49,003 nt of DNA from Ruminococcaceae bacterium UBA1404 (GTDB taxonomy: Bacteria; Bacillota; Clostridia; Oscillospirales; Ruminococcaceae), in contig DBQC01000016.1 of the NCBI GenBank assembly GCA_002305075.1, positions 19,252 to 68,254 of the forward strand, in the 5' to 3' direction. The notes under the pieces were generated by a model. The model saw nothing but the letters and a program-made list of their open reading frames with translations. It searched no databases and was not told the DNA's origin. Positions 25,286-34,036 of this stretch are shown piece after piece (position 1 is the first letter of the stretch; each line of letters opens with the position of its first letter). Position numbers and translations under genes: made by a program.

Positions 25286-25689
25286 AGCTAAGAGAAGCCA
25301 CCCAAACTTATTTTGTAGACGGCCCTTATAACTGCGCCGAGGCCACTTTACTTATAGCCCGGGACGAGCTGGGGCTGCCGGTAGATGATGCGGCGGTGCG
25401 GGCTCTGGGCGCCTTTGGCGGTGGCATGGGCTGCGGCGAGCTCTGTGGCGCCATTGCCGGTGCCTGCTCGGCGGTGGGTATTGCCCTGATTGAGGAGGGG
25501 GCAGCCCGGGGATATCCCGATGTGCGCCCGGCGTCCACGGCGGTGGCCAACCACTTTTTAGAGAAATACGGCAGCCTGCGCTGCGCCGATTTAAAACCCC
25601 ACCACTACCACCCCGATACCCGCTGCGCACGGCTGGTGGAGGAGGCGGTGGACTGCCTATCCGAGGTGCTCGATCTTAAATCCACCTAG
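25282..25689 (+). CDS. C_GCAxxG_C_C family putative redox protein
   Basis: A 135-residue cysteine-rich protein of the family named for its motif. Visible are N17-C18, the block MGCGELCGAIAGAC (C51, C55, C62) and later cysteines at 101, 115 and 125. Members are thought to be redox-active or metal-binding, but no activity is established. It overlaps the HAD gene by four bases, is followed 21 bases later by a putative membrane metalloprotease, and may form a three-gene operon. Confidence 0.85.
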   Translation: MKLREATQTYFVDGPYNCAEATLLIARDELGLPVDDAAVRALGAFGGGMGCGELCGAIAGACSAVGIALIEEGAARGYPDVRPASTAVANHFLEKYGSLRCADLKPHHYHPDTRCARLVEEAVDCLSEVLDLKST

Positions 25690-25710
25690 TGCCACACAAG
25701 GGAGGGTCTT

Positions 25711-26208
25711 ATGTCAAGTACTGCAAGAAAATGGCTGGCCGCACTGCTCACCGCCCTCTGTTACACAATCCTTCACGAGGGGGCGCATGCCCTGGTGGCG
25801 CTGATTTTGGGCACCTATGAGGGCATTGTACTCATGTTTCCGGGGGTGCAGGTTCTGACCAACACGGCCGCCATGACCGATTTTGAGATTGCCGTCTTTT
25901 GTATGGCCGGACCGGCCGCCACATTGGCGCTGGGCTATACGCTGGCGTTCTTAACCGACCGTCTGGTCAAATTGGAGAGTGCCGTGCTTAGGGCCGTCTT
26001 TTATATCATGACCCTGGGAATGCTTTTTGCGGATCCCTTTTATCTATCGGTACTCAGCGGCTTTGTAGGCGGCGGGGATATGAACGGCATTGTGCTGCTG
26101 GGTATCCCTAGGCTGATAGCCCGCCTAAGCTTTGGTGCGCTGGGGCTGGCCAATGGTGTGCTGTTTATAAAGCATATCTATCCCGCCTATGTCCGCAGCT
26201 TTTCCTAA
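25711..26208 (+). CDS. Putative M50-like membrane metalloprotease
   Basis: A 165-residue protein with about four or five membrane segments. An H22-E23-G-A-H26 motif (HExxH) lies within the first helix, as in site-2 proteases, and GGDMNG (D123) in a later helix could supply the third metal ligand. MAGPAATLALG near 65-75 resembles the conserved G-P-x segment of M50B proteins. It is short, with no PDZ or CBS domain. Function and substrate are unknown; proteolysis is inferred from motif geometry only. GGGAGGG precedes the ATG. A bidirectional terminator follows. Confidence 0.65.
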   Translation: MSSTARKWLAALLTALCYTILHEGAHALVALILGTYEGIVLMFPGVQVLTNTAAMTDFEIAVFCMAGPAATLALGYTLAFLTDRLVKLESAVLRAVFYIMTLGMLFADPFYLSVLSGFVGGGDMNGIVLLGIPRLIARLSFGALGLANGVLFIKHIYPAYVRSFS

Positions 26209-26212
26209 CATA

Positions 26213-26250
26213 AAAAGGCCGCCCGGCTTTTTTGCGCCGGGCGGCTCTTT
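26213..26250. terminator. Bidirectional terminator
   Basis: A 10-bp stem (26218-26227 with 26236-26245) flanked by five As and a T-rich arm, between the convergent membrane protease and NimA-like genes. Confidence 0.85.
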
Positions 26251-26311
26251 GTGTAGGTGCCGCCAAAGTGTATCGCTTTATCTCGACCCGCTTGGTCGTG
26301 TCTAATAGGCC

Positions 26312-26785
26312 TTATCCGTTTTGCTTGGCGGTGTAGTGCTCGGCGTCCAGCCGCAGCAAGGTCACCCGCTTGAGCATACCGGGGGTGTAGTTTCCCGGAG
26401 TGGGGGCGCCGTGGTTTTGCATGAGCAGGTCGAGGGCTTCAGCCCGGGGGCCATCCCCCTCGACAAAGTGCACCTGCCCCACCCCCGCCACCGAGCGATA
26501 GTGGGCGGTATAGTCGCAGGACATAGGCCCGGTGATGAGTGTATCAAAGTAAAACAGGCTAAAGGCAGCCCGGGGATTTTGCCGCACAATATCGATTTTG
26601 CGCCCCTCGGGGGCCGAGTGGAAGTAAAGGGACAGCCGGCCGCATGGGTCGAGACGGTAGCCATAGCTGAGAACCACGCCATAGGGCTCTTCTCGGTCGA
26701 TGAGCGAGAGGGTGCAGTTTCGGGCTTCTGAGAGGATGGCCCGGATGGCGTCAAGGTCGGTGATCTGTCGTTCGGCTCTGCGCAT
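26312..26785 (-). CDS. NimA-like pyridoxamine 5'-phosphate oxidase-fold flavoprotein
   Basis: A 157-residue split-barrel FMN-binding protein similar to the family that includes 5-nitroimidazole reductases. The start MRRAERQITDLDAIRAIL and the following ARNCTLSLIDREEPYGVVLSYGY are typical, as is FHSAPEGRKIDIVRQNPRAAFSLF, which includes the flavin-binding loop. Physiological substrates of these proteins are mostly unknown, and drug reduction is only one reported activity. AAGGAG precedes the ATG. It stands alone, divergent from ccdA. Confidence 0.82.
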   Translation of the reverse strand: MRRAERQITDLDAIRAILSEARNCTLSLIDREEPYGVVLSYGYRLDPCGRLSLYFHSAPEGRKIDIVRQNPRAAFSLFYFDTLITGPMSCDYTAHYRSVAGVGQVHFVEGDGPRAEALDLLMQNHGAPTPGNYTPGMLKRVTLLRLDAEHYTAKQNG

Positions 26786-26926
26786 GAATACTCCTTCTTT
26801 CCGGTTTGTGGGTTCATTTTAGCATTCTCCGGCCCTAAAGTACAGGCGCAGTGGGGGTTTATTCATACAAAATACCTTTATTTTTGTACCCGGCCGCGTA
26901 TAATGGGTGCTTAAGGAGGTATCGAT

Positions 26927-27571
26927 ATGGCCTATTTACTACTATTCGCCGAGGGTGTGCTCACCTTTATCTCCCCCTGTCTGCTGCCCATGCTGCCGGT
27001 TTATTTTACCTTTTTAGCCGGCCAGCGACAGGGAAAGCTCATGGGCAATGCCCTGCTGTTTACCGCCGGGTTCTCGGCCGTATTCACGGCCCTTGGCGCC
27101 CTTTCAGGCACTTTGGGCGGCCTGCTGGTGCGCTACCGCCGCCCCACCGAGCTTGTTTGCGGGCTTCTGGTGGTGCTGCTGGGCCTTAGCTACGCCGGGG
27201 TGCTGCGCCTTAACATTTTGCAGCGTGAGTGGCGACCTATGCTCGACCGGGCGTCGGGCGTATCGCCTCTGCTGTTTGGCATAGCTTTTGCGCTGGGCTG
27301 GACCCCCTGCATCGGCCCCATGTTGGCCTCGGCCCTTATGACGGCTGCCACCGCCGGCAGCTCGATGGGTGGCATGGTGATGCTGTTTTTCTATGCATTA
27401 GGCATTGCCACGCCCTTTTTGCTGGCCGCCTTGCTGTTTGAGCAATTAGGCTCAGCCCTCGGTTTTCTCACCCGCCACGGCGAGAGCATTAAGCGGCTAT
27501 CGGGCGGGTTGATGGTGGTGTTTGGCCTGCTGATGATGAGCGGTCAGCTAAGCCGCCTGCTCTCCTTTTAA
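26927..27571 (+). CDS. ccdA: CcdA-type thiol:disulfide interchange membrane protein
   Basis: A 214-residue membrane protein with six predicted helices that would carry reducing equivalents from cytoplasmic thioredoxin across the membrane. The paired redox cysteines are C18 in FISPCLLPMLP and C128 in GWTPCIGP, each next to the conserved prolines. Length fits the short CcdA type without DsbD's periplasmic domains. It is followed 37 bases later by a TlpA/ResA-like thioredoxin, its expected partner. A TATAAT sits at 26899-26904 in front. The ATG follows AAGGAGG. Confidence 0.9.
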   Translation: MAYLLLFAEGVLTFISPCLLPMLPVYFTFLAGQRQGKLMGNALLFTAGFSAVFTALGALSGTLGGLLVRYRRPTELVCGLLVVLLGLSYAGVLRLNILQREWRPMLDRASGVSPLLFGIAFALGWTPCIGPMLASALMTAATAGSSMGGMVMLFFYALGIATPFLLAALLFEQLGSALGFLTRHGESIKRLSGGLMVVFGLLMMSGQLSRLLSF

Positions 27572-27608
27572 GCTGCATCTGTTTACATAGTGAATATGAG
27601 GTGACATC

Positions 27609-28208
27609 ATGAAAAACAATCCGAGACTTCTGCTAAGTTTGCTGGCTTTGGTGCTGGTGTTTGGCGGCGCCTGGGCGGCTCTTTATCTGGCGCCCTCCGA
27701 GCCTAATTTTGGACCCGAGCCCGAGGCATCCGCCCCCGAGGCTTCCTCGCCCCAAGACCCTTCCGAGAGCCAGCCCGCCGAGAGCGAACCCGTCGAGCCC
27801 GAGCCCTTTGCGCCCGATTTTGTGATGACCGATGCCGAGGGCAATGCGGTGCGCCTGTCCGACTTTAGGGGCAAGCCGGTGCTGCTTAACTTTTGGGCCA
27901 GTTGGTGCGGCCCCTGCCAGATTGAAATGCCCTATTTCGATGCGGTCTACACCGAGCAGGGCGACACGGTGACGCTGTTGATGGTCAACCTTGAGGATGC
28001 CAAAACCGCTCAGAAGTTTATGGAGGAGAATGAATACAGCTTCCCCTACTATATAGACGACAAGATGGAGGGCGCCGTGGCTTACAGCGTGGTGTCCATC
28101 CCCCGTACCTACGCCATCGACGCCGAGGGCTATCTGGTCGAGAGCTATATCGGCACCATGAACGATAAGCAACTGGGCCGGATGATCGACAATTTGCTGG
28201 CATCATAA
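27609..28208 (+). CDS. TlpA/ResA-like extracytoplasmic thioredoxin
   Basis: A 199-residue thioredoxin-fold protein. Residues 5-28 form a signal anchor; 30-67 are a Glu/Pro/Ser-rich linker; the redox site is W99-C100-G-P-C103 in NFWASWCGPCQIEMP, with the cis-proline in VSIPRTYAID. It would reduce disulfides outside the membrane, fed by the adjacent CcdA. Targets in an anaerobe without evident cytochrome c genes nearby are unknown; spore-envelope or metalloprotein maturation are possibilities. The ATG follows TGAGGTGA. Confidence 0.9.
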   Translation: MKNNPRLLLSLLALVLVFGGAWAALYLAPSEPNFGPEPEASAPEASSPQDPSESQPAESEPVEPEPFAPDFVMTDAEGNAVRLSDFRGKPVLLNFWASWCGPCQIEMPYFDAVYTEQGDTVTLLMVNLEDAKTAQKFMEENEYSFPYYIDDKMEGAVAYSVVSIPRTYAIDAEGYLVESYIGTMNDKQLGRMIDNLLAS

Positions 28209-28238
28209 AGCCCACCTGTCCCTTCGGGCTTTGGCAAT

Positions 28239-28426
28239 CTATACCCACCGTATATTTCGACCAAATTCGACAGCGCAGCCGCCGACTCGGCAGTACAGTA
28301 GGGGGTGGCAAAGCCCCCAGCCTTGCCGCAGTAGCATGGCTGTGTAAGGGTCGTGCACTCCGCACACACTAAAGAGCGCACGGCCCTCTGGGGCCAGCCT
28401 GCCTATACGGACCGTATATTTCGACC
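28239..28426. repeat. 24-base direct repeats bounding a structured intergenic unit
   Basis: The sequence CTATAC-nn-ACCGTATATTTCGACC occurs at 28239-28262 and again at 28403-28426, differing only at the two middle bases, with 164 bases between repeat starts. The interval is G+C-rich and contains several short self-complementary stretches (for example GGCAA/TTGCC around 28308-28328, and GGCCC/GGGCC near 28382-28395). It encodes no credible protein. It may be a small non-autonomous repeat element or an RNA; neither can be shown here. Confidence 0.6.
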
Positions 28427-28496
28427 GTTTATTGCGTCTTAAGCCTATTACGCCCATGAAGTGCGGGGATCTATTTATACAAAGGGTCATATAGTG

Positions 28497-29438
28497 ATGG
28501 AAAATTACGAAACTGCCCATTTTTTGTCCCATAACGGCACTTGCCGTCTTACCATGCGTCTCTATCTGCCCGAAGGGCCGCCGGTGGCCATTTTCCAAAT
28601 TGTCCACGGCATGGCCGAGCATATGGGCCGCTATCATGCTCTTGCTAAGGAACTGCAGGCTGCCGGCTTTGTGGTCTGCATCCACGACCAGGCGGGACAT
28701 GGGGCGTCTATCGGGCGAGGGACGCCGGGCTTTATAGCTGCCCGCCGGGGCGATCGGGTGCTCATCGCCGATGCGCTGCGCTGCGGTGCGCTGGTCAAGG
28801 CCCGCTTTTCGCTGCCCCTTGTTCTGATGGGCCACTCGATGGGCTCCTTTATCGCCAGCCGTATGGTGGCTCTGGACCCCCACCATGCCGACGCCCTTGT
28901 GCTCATGGGCACCGGTGGGCCGAACCCTGCCCTTTTGGGCGGATGGCTGGTGGCTTCGGCCTGCTGTCTGTTGGGGCTGGGCCGTCGGGCCAATCCCTTT
29001 ATAGCCAAACTGCTTAGTCGTGTGAACAATCGGGGCATCCCCCACCCCGATACCGAGCTGGACTGGCTCTCTTACAACAAAGCCAATGTGGCGGCCTATC
29101 AGACCGACCCATTCTGTGGCTTTGCCTTTACCTCGGCGGGCTACCGGGACCTCTTTCGCCTGATGCGCGATGCCGATGGGGCGGCCACCTTTGCCGCTAT
29201 CCCAAAAAAGCTGCCTGTGCTGCTTATCTCGGGGGCGGAGGATCCGGTGGGCGACTTTGGTGACGGTGTTCGGGCGGTGGCGGAGGCCTATGGACGGGCC
29301 GGCTGCACCGATGTAGACCTTGTGCTGCTGCCCTATATGCGCCACGAACCGTTGGGCGAGACCGATGCAGCCCGGGTGCATAGCCGGCTGCGGGACTGGG
29401 CGCTGTCCAAGCTACCGCCGGACAAGCCGGCCCTGTAA
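28497..29438 (+). CDS. Alpha/beta hydrolase (lysophospholipase/monoacylglycerol lipase-like)
   Basis: A 313-residue serine hydrolase. The nucleophile is S114 in VLMGHSMGSF; the acid is probably in the SGAEDPVGDFG segment and the histidine in PYMRHEPLGE. The HGMAEHMGRY and HDQAGHG motifs are typical of the monoacylglycerol lipase/lysophospholipase group. No signal peptide, so it acts in the cytoplasm; the ester substrate is unknown. The ATG at 28497 (GTG in frame one codon before) follows AAAGGG. It has its own upstream region containing the direct repeats at 28239-28426. Confidence 0.87.
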   Translation: MENYETAHFLSHNGTCRLTMRLYLPEGPPVAIFQIVHGMAEHMGRYHALAKELQAAGFVVCIHDQAGHGASIGRGTPGFIAARRGDRVLIADALRCGALVKARFSLPLVLMGHSMGSFIASRMVALDPHHADALVLMGTGGPNPALLGGWLVASACCLLGLGRRANPFIAKLLSRVNNRGIPHPDTELDWLSYNKANVAAYQTDPFCGFAFTSAGYRDLFRLMRDADGAATFAAIPKKLPVLLISGAEDPVGDFGDGVRAVAEAYGRAGCTDVDLVLLPYMRHEPLGETDAARVHSRLRDWALSKLPPDKPAL

Positions 29439-29484
29439 ACCCCATGCGCTTGTCATCCCAAATTTCTGCATATTAGGAGGCCCT

Positions 29485-30579
29485 ATGCGACGCTTCATCC
29501 CCCTTTGGCTCTTGCTGCTGCTCCTGCTAGTCGGCTGCAAGCCGGCTACCCAGCCGCCGGCTCCCACTTATACCAAATATCAGTATCAATTTTTTGATAC
29601 CTTTGATACGGTCATCCAGCTGACCGGCTACACGACCTCCGAAGAGGAGTTTAGGGCCCATGCCGAGGCGGCCCATGCCGAATTTATACGGCTGCACAAG
29701 CTGTTTGACCGCTTTAACAGCTACGAGGGCATGACCAATATCCACACCCTTAACCAAAATGCCGGCGGCCAGCCACTTGTGGTGGATTCCGACCTGCTCA
29801 GTTGCCTGAGCCTCTCGGTGGATTGGTACCACCGCAGCGGCGGACGGGTCAATGTGGCCATGGGCAGCGTCACCGACCTATGGCAGCGTCACACCAGCGC
29901 CTATGGGCCTTATTCCGACCCTGCCAGCACCACGCTGCCCGACCCCGAGGAGCTCTTGCGAGCTGGGGAGCACATATCCATCGAGTCGGTGGTCATCGAC
30001 CCCGATGCCGGCACCGTGCAAATCACCGACCCCGAGATGTTGCTCGACTTGGGCTCCACCGCCAAGGGCTATGCCACCGAGCAGGTGGCCCGCCTGCTGG
30101 AGTCCCGGGGATTTAAGTCCTTTATCCTGTCGGCGGGGGGCAATGTGCGCTGTGGCGACGGGCCGCTGGACGATCTGCGCCCCTACTGGGGCATCGGGCT
30201 GGAAAATCCCGACCCCTCGCTTATTCAGACCGATAGCGGCTATCTGGATGTTCTGTTTACCACCCATATGTCGGTGGTGAGCAGCGGCGACTACCAGCGC
30301 TACTACTTCTATGGCGATCAGCGCATTCACCACCTCATCGACCCCGACACCCTCTACCCCGGCGAGCGCTATCGCTCGGTCATTGTGGTGGCTCCCGATT
30401 CGGGCGACTGCGATGCGCTGTCCACCGCCGTATTTTTGCTGGACATGGAAAGCGGCCGGGCGCTGGCCGAGAGCGTGGGCGCCGAGGTTCTCTGGGTAAC
30501 CCCGGACGGTCAAGTGACCGTCACCGAGGGACTTGTGCCCCATCTGCGCGAGCGGGGCGGTGCCACCAATACCCACTAG
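29485..30579 (+). CDS. apbE: FAD:protein FMN transferase (ApbE), lipoprotein
   Basis: A 364-residue enzyme that attaches FMN covalently to Ser/Thr of extracytoplasmic flavoproteins such as RnfG/NqrC-type subunits. The signal peptide ends with lipobox LLVGC (C18), placing it on the outer face of the membrane. Family motifs are FFDTFDTVIQLTGY, VNVAMGSVTDLW, LDLGSTAKGYATEQVA and HHLIDPDTLYPG. The start at 29485 follows TTAGGAGG. It lies 46 bases after the hydrolase; no FMN-accepting protein is encoded in this window. Confidence 0.92.
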   Translation: MRRFIPLWLLLLLLLVGCKPATQPPAPTYTKYQYQFFDTFDTVIQLTGYTTSEEEFRAHAEAAHAEFIRLHKLFDRFNSYEGMTNIHTLNQNAGGQPLVVDSDLLSCLSLSVDWYHRSGGRVNVAMGSVTDLWQRHTSAYGPYSDPASTTLPDPEELLRAGEHISIESVVIDPDAGTVQITDPEMLLDLGSTAKGYATEQVARLLESRGFKSFILSAGGNVRCGDGPLDDLRPYWGIGLENPDPSLIQTDSGYLDVLFTTHMSVVSSGDYQRYYFYGDQRIHHLIDPDTLYPGERYRSVIVVAPDSGDCDALSTAVFLLDMESGRALAESVGAEVLWVTPDGQVTVTEGLVPHLRERGGATNTH

Positions 30580-30598
30580 CGGCTATACAATTTCTTCC

Positions 30599-30627
30599 TT
30601 GGCGATAAGGCGAAAAGGTGTTACAAT
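30599..30627 (+). promoter_or_regulatory. Promoter before the DUF3307-like gene
   Basis: TTGGCG (30599-30604), 17 bases, TACAAT (30622-30627). Confidence 0.6.
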
Positions 30628-30696
30628 AAGATGTTGTACAGCGCAAAGCGCCCGAGCACTTGGTCGCTCGTTCACTAACATTGCGAGGTGTCGCCC

Positions 30697-31401
30697 TTGT
30701 ATTATTTGATGATGGCCTCCCTGCTCTGCTTTTTTGTCAGCGAATACGCCCCTTCCCCTCTAAAGCCCCCGGCCCTGTCCCCGCCTCCCAACTGGAAAAG
30801 CTGGGCCGTGCGCTTTGGGGTGTCCCTGCTGGTGCATACATCTATCCTCTGGTTCACGCTTGGTTTTTGGGGGTTGCTGCTGGCGGCAGCGCTTTTGGTG
30901 TTCCACACCTTTGTAGACCTGCTCACCCGGCTGCTCTATAACGCCGTATCGGGTCGGCGGGTAATGATCACGCTGATAGACCACGCTTTACATATTGTAT
31001 GTATGTATGCGGCCTCGCTGCTGGTATCCCTCTTTAGTCCCAAATTGGGTTACCACGGCGCCCTTTTTCTGCGCTACGGCGCCATGGTCGCCACTGCCGT
31101 GCTATTTTACCCGGCCCTTAGCAAAACGCTGCTGGTGGATGGTTTTCCCCGTTTTTACTCCCAGCGCCCCCTGTTTACGCCCGCCGAGTGGCTGATTGAT
31201 GCCGCCTTCGGGCTTATGGTGGGGCTTGCCAGCCTGCTTCTGCCGGCTTGGTGGATGGCGGTACTGACCACCGTCCTGCTGATGGTGGGCTACTTCCTTT
31301 TGGGCAACCGCCTGCTGCCCGGTCGTCCGGTGCTCACCTTGTCAAAGATGAGCGTGCTGCTTTTGCTGCTGCCCTGTTTTTTGCTGATTTTTCGGTTATA
31401 A
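30697..31401 (+). CDS. DUF3307-like membrane protein
   Basis: A strongly hydrophobic protein of about 234 residues with six or seven membrane segments and a FHTFVDLLTRLL segment that recalls the H-x3-D motif of DUF3307 proteins. The resemblance is moderate, so the family call is tentative. Two starts are possible: GTG at 30688 or TTG at 30697. I prefer the TTG because GAGGTG lies 6 bases before it, although the GTG is part of that same site. No function is known. It is followed by rmuC. Confidence 0.6.
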   Translation: MYYLMMASLLCFFVSEYAPSPLKPPALSPPPNWKSWAVRFGVSLLVHTSILWFTLGFWGLLLAAALLVFHTFVDLLTRLLYNAVSGRRVMITLIDHALHIVCMYAASLLVSLFSPKLGYHGALFLRYGAMVATAVLFYPALSKTLLVDGFPRFYSQRPLFTPAEWLIDAAFGLMVGLASLLLPAWWMAVLTTVLLMVGYFLLGNRLLPGRPVLTLSKMSVLLLLLPCFLLIFRL

Positions 31402-31462
31402 GCTCTGCCTCCCCGACCTTTCGGGGGGGATTTTATTCCATAGAAAGGCCGGGTGATCCCCT

Positions 31463-32752
31463 ATGTCCGACCAAAATATCTTAATAGGCCTTGCCCTTGT
31501 TGGTCTGCTCTCGGCGGTCAACCTCTGGCTGCTGCTTATGCTGCGCAAAGCCTCTGACCGCTCGGCGGAAGATACCGCCCTGCTTACCCGCATGGAAGAA
31601 AGCCTGCGGGCGACCCGCCAAGAGATGACCCAGTCGGTCCAATCTGCCCTTGGTGCGCTGGGCAACCAGCTGGCCGAGAGTCAGCGGTCCGGTCTGGAGG
31701 CTCAGTCCCGCAGCATCTCTCAGCTCAACGAGCAGCTGCTGGGTCACAACCGCCGCACCGACACCCGACTGGAGAGTATGCAGGAGACCATCGAAAAGCG
31801 CCTGACCGCCATTCAGGCCGACAGCAACCGTCAGCTGGACGAGATGCGGGCTGTGGTGGACGAGAAGCTGCAGAAAACCCTCAACGACCGGCTGACCCAA
31901 TCCTTTGCGCAGGTAAGCGAGCGCCTTGAGCAGGTTTATAAGGGTCTCGGCGAGATGCAGACATTGGCCACCGGCGTGGGTGACTTAAAGAAAATTCTTG
32001 CCAATGTGAAAACCCGTGGCATCCTTGGGGAAATACAGTTAGGGGCTATATTGGAACAACTGCTATCTGTTGAGCAGTATGAGACCAATGTGAACACCAA
32101 CCCCAACACAGGCGACCGTGTGGAGTTCGCCATCAAATTGCCGGGCGATGGAGAGAAGCCGGTATGGCTGCCCATTGACGCCAAGTTACCCGCCGACCTA
32201 TACGCCAATCTTGTGGATGCTTACGATGCCGGGGACAGCGAAGCCATCGCCGCCGCCGGGCGGCTGCTTGAGCAGCGTATTAAGGCCGAGGCCAAGACCA
32301 TCAAAGACAAGTATGTGTGTCCGCCTTACACCACAGACTTTGCCATTATGTTCCTGCCCTTCGAGGGGCTGTATGCCGAGGTGGTGCGCCGGGGCTTGGT
32401 GGACTTTTTGCAACAAGAGTACCGTATCACCATTGCCGGCCCCACCACCATGGCAGCTCTGCTGAACGCTTTGCAAATGGGCTTTCGTACGCTGGCTATT
32501 CAGAAGCGCTCTAGCGAGGTTTGGGAGCTGCTTGGTGCGGTAAGCACCCAGTTTGACAAATTTGCCGAAGTGCTTGAGAAGGCCCGTGGCCGACTGCGCA
32601 TGGCCGATAATGAGCTCGACCAACTGATCGGCACCCGCACCCGGGTTATTCAGCGCCACCTGCGCAATGTGTCTGCACTGCCCGAGGAGCAGGCCAGCGA
32701 ACTGTTCGGCCAGGATGTTAAGCTGATCGGGGCCGGCTACGACGAGGAGTAG
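31463..32752 (+). CDS. rmuC: DNA recombination protein RmuC
   Basis: A 429-residue protein with one N-terminal membrane helix (about 6-25), a long coiled coil (about 30-150) and the RmuC nuclease-like domain (about 165-400). Typical segments are VKTRGILGEIQLGAILEQLL, VEFAIKLPG, LPIDAKLP (an acidic motif of the endonuclease-like core) and IAGPTTMAALLNALQMGFRTL. RmuC limits inversions at short inverted repeats in E. coli and is widespread; its biochemical activity is not fully defined. GAAAGG precedes the ATG at 31463. It is 61 bases after the DUF3307-like gene, with only a weak hairpin between. Confidence 0.92.
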   Translation: MSDQNILIGLALVGLLSAVNLWLLLMLRKASDRSAEDTALLTRMEESLRATRQEMTQSVQSALGALGNQLAESQRSGLEAQSRSISQLNEQLLGHNRRTDTRLESMQETIEKRLTAIQADSNRQLDEMRAVVDEKLQKTLNDRLTQSFAQVSERLEQVYKGLGEMQTLATGVGDLKKILANVKTRGILGEIQLGAILEQLLSVEQYETNVNTNPNTGDRVEFAIKLPGDGEKPVWLPIDAKLPADLYANLVDAYDAGDSEAIAAAGRLLEQRIKAEAKTIKDKYVCPPYTTDFAIMFLPFEGLYAEVVRRGLVDFLQQEYRITIAGPTTMAALLNALQMGFRTLAIQKRSSEVWELLGAVSTQFDKFAEVLEKARGRLRMADNELDQLIGTRTRVIQRHLRNVSALPEEQASELFGQDVKLIGAGYDEE

Positions 32753-33098
32753 TACGATTATCCGATGACTTGTTCTTAAGAATAGCATAATTGTCCAAAA
32801 CTCAATTTCTGCCATTGATAGTTCTGTCTTTTCGAAGGACGCCCCGACCTGCTTAAAATGTCATTATATAGCCGTTTGTGCCACTTTAGGACAACTGTAT
32901 CTGCTGCGATTTTGAGTTTATCCTAAACTTTGTCTGTTTCCCTTTTCACCTTGATGCACCATCCGTTTAGCCGCCCTACCCCGACCATGGTATACGATAC
33001 GCGTTCGGGGATTACTGTTATTTGGATGCTGCCATGTTCTTGCGGCGTGCCATCTATCCCATAAAAATTTGTCACACATTGATGAAGGAGTGCATAAT
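32753..33098. other. Intergenic region without recognisable gene
   Basis: These 346 bases are AT-richer than the flanking genes. I see no convincing ORF or rho-independent terminator after rmuC. An 8-base inverted pair (AAACTCAA near 32796, TTGAGTTT near 32911) is too short and far apart to weigh. The end holds the cyclophilin ribosome site AAGGAG (33085-33090). Confidence 0.5.
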
Positions 33099-33575
33099 AT
33101 GATTGTTATCGAAATGGAAAATGGCGGCATCATTAAAGCCGAGCTGGACGCTTCAGCGGCGCCCATCACAGTGGAAAATTTCATCACACTGGTCAGCCAA
33201 GGCTTTTATGACGGCCTGATTTTCCACCGGGTTATTCCGGGCTTTATGATTCAGGGCGGCTGCCCCGAGGGCACCGGCACCGGCGGACCTGGTCACACCA
33301 TTAAGGGCGAGTTTGCTATGAATGGCGTGCCCAACCCCATTCGGCACACACGGGGCGTGCTTTCCATGGCCCGCTCGATGAACCCTAACTCGGCCGGCAG
33401 TCAGTTCTTCATTATGCACGCCGATGCTCCTCACCTGGACGGCCAATATGCGGCCTTTGGCCATGTGGTAGAGGGCATGGATGTGGTGGACGCCATTGCC
33501 ACCACCCCCACCGGCCGTGGCGATCGCCCCAAGCAGGAGCAAAAAATCAAATCGGTGACCATTGTAGAAAAATAG
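33099..33575 (+). CDS. Cyclophilin-type peptidyl-prolyl cis-trans isomerase
   Basis: A 158-residue cytoplasmic cyclophilin that speeds proline isomerisation during protein folding. Active-site segments are FHRVIPGFMIQGG (containing the catalytic Arg and Phe), ARSMNPNSAGSQFFI (Gln and Phe) and LDGQYAAFGHVVEGMDVVD (Trp position replaced by Tyr/Ala, as in many bacterial forms). The ATG at 33099 follows AAGGAG; a longer frame upstream lacks support. It stands alone with a terminator-like hairpin behind it. Confidence 0.92.
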   Translation: MIVIEMENGGIIKAELDASAAPITVENFITLVSQGFYDGLIFHRVIPGFMIQGGCPEGTGTGGPGHTIKGEFAMNGVPNPIRHTRGVLSMARSMNPNSAGSQFFIMHADAPHLDGQYAAFGHVVEGMDVVDAIATTPTGRGDRPKQEQKIKSVTIVEK

Positions 33576-33607
33576 GACGCTCCACATAGGTTTCTACGCT
33601 TTAATTT

Positions 33608-33640
33608 GGACGGCTACCCAAAGTTTTTGGGTAGCCGTCC
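33608..33640 (+). terminator. Hairpin after the cyclophilin gene
   Basis: A 12-bp perfect stem (GGACGGCTACCC at 33608-33619 with 33629-33640), 9-base loop. The trailing TATTGT is T-poor, so termination strength is uncertain. Confidence 0.7.
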
Positions 33641-33694
33641 TATTGTCCGCAGACGAAACCCGAGCATAGGATGCGGTGTAGGAGGTGATGCCTA

Positions 33695-34036
33695 TTGCAC
33701 CACGACCGATTGCTCATTGTCTGGCTAAGCGGCGACAAATCTGCGGCCCGAGAAATGGCCATGCTCTATGCCCGCAACTGCCTGCTCAACTGCTGGTTTA
33801 AGCAGGTCCGCTTTTTTATATGGGGCCCCACCGTCCAGTTGGCCGCCAGCGACCCCGCCATTCAGACCGAAATTGCCATCATGCAGCAGGTCGGTGTGGA
33901 TGTGGTGGCTTGCATGGCTTGTGCCTCCGCCTATGGCGTGGTGGCTGACCTGCGTGCTCAAGGTATTCCGGTGCGAGGCCTCGGCGAGGAGCTGAGCTGC
34001 GAGCTGGCCTGCGGCACACCAACCCTGATGGTCTGA
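33695..34036 (+). CDS. DsrE/DsrF-like small protein
   Basis: A 113-residue protein with the alternating strand/helix layout of the DsrE/DsrF family (LLIVWLSGDKSAAREMAMLYARN, VRFFIWGPTVQLAASDP, GVDVVACMACASAYGV). C73 and C76 in ACMACA are candidates for sulfur transfer. Family members act in sulfur relay or have unknown roles, and no partner gene is adjacent. The start is a TTG at 33695 with GGAGG 9 bases upstream; the nearer ATG is out of frame. The gene's stop lies within the stem of its terminator. Confidence 0.78.
   Translation: MHHDRLLIVWLSGDKSAAREMAMLYARNCLLNCWFKQVRFFIWGPTVQLAASDPAIQTEIAIMQQVGVDVVACMACASAYGVVADLRAQGIPVRGLGEELSCELACGTPTLMV

Noticed and set aside
28239..29381. 380-codon minus-strand open frame
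   Set aside because: Antisense to the alpha/beta hydrolase with its intact catalytic motifs; long antisense frames are common in G+C-rich genes.
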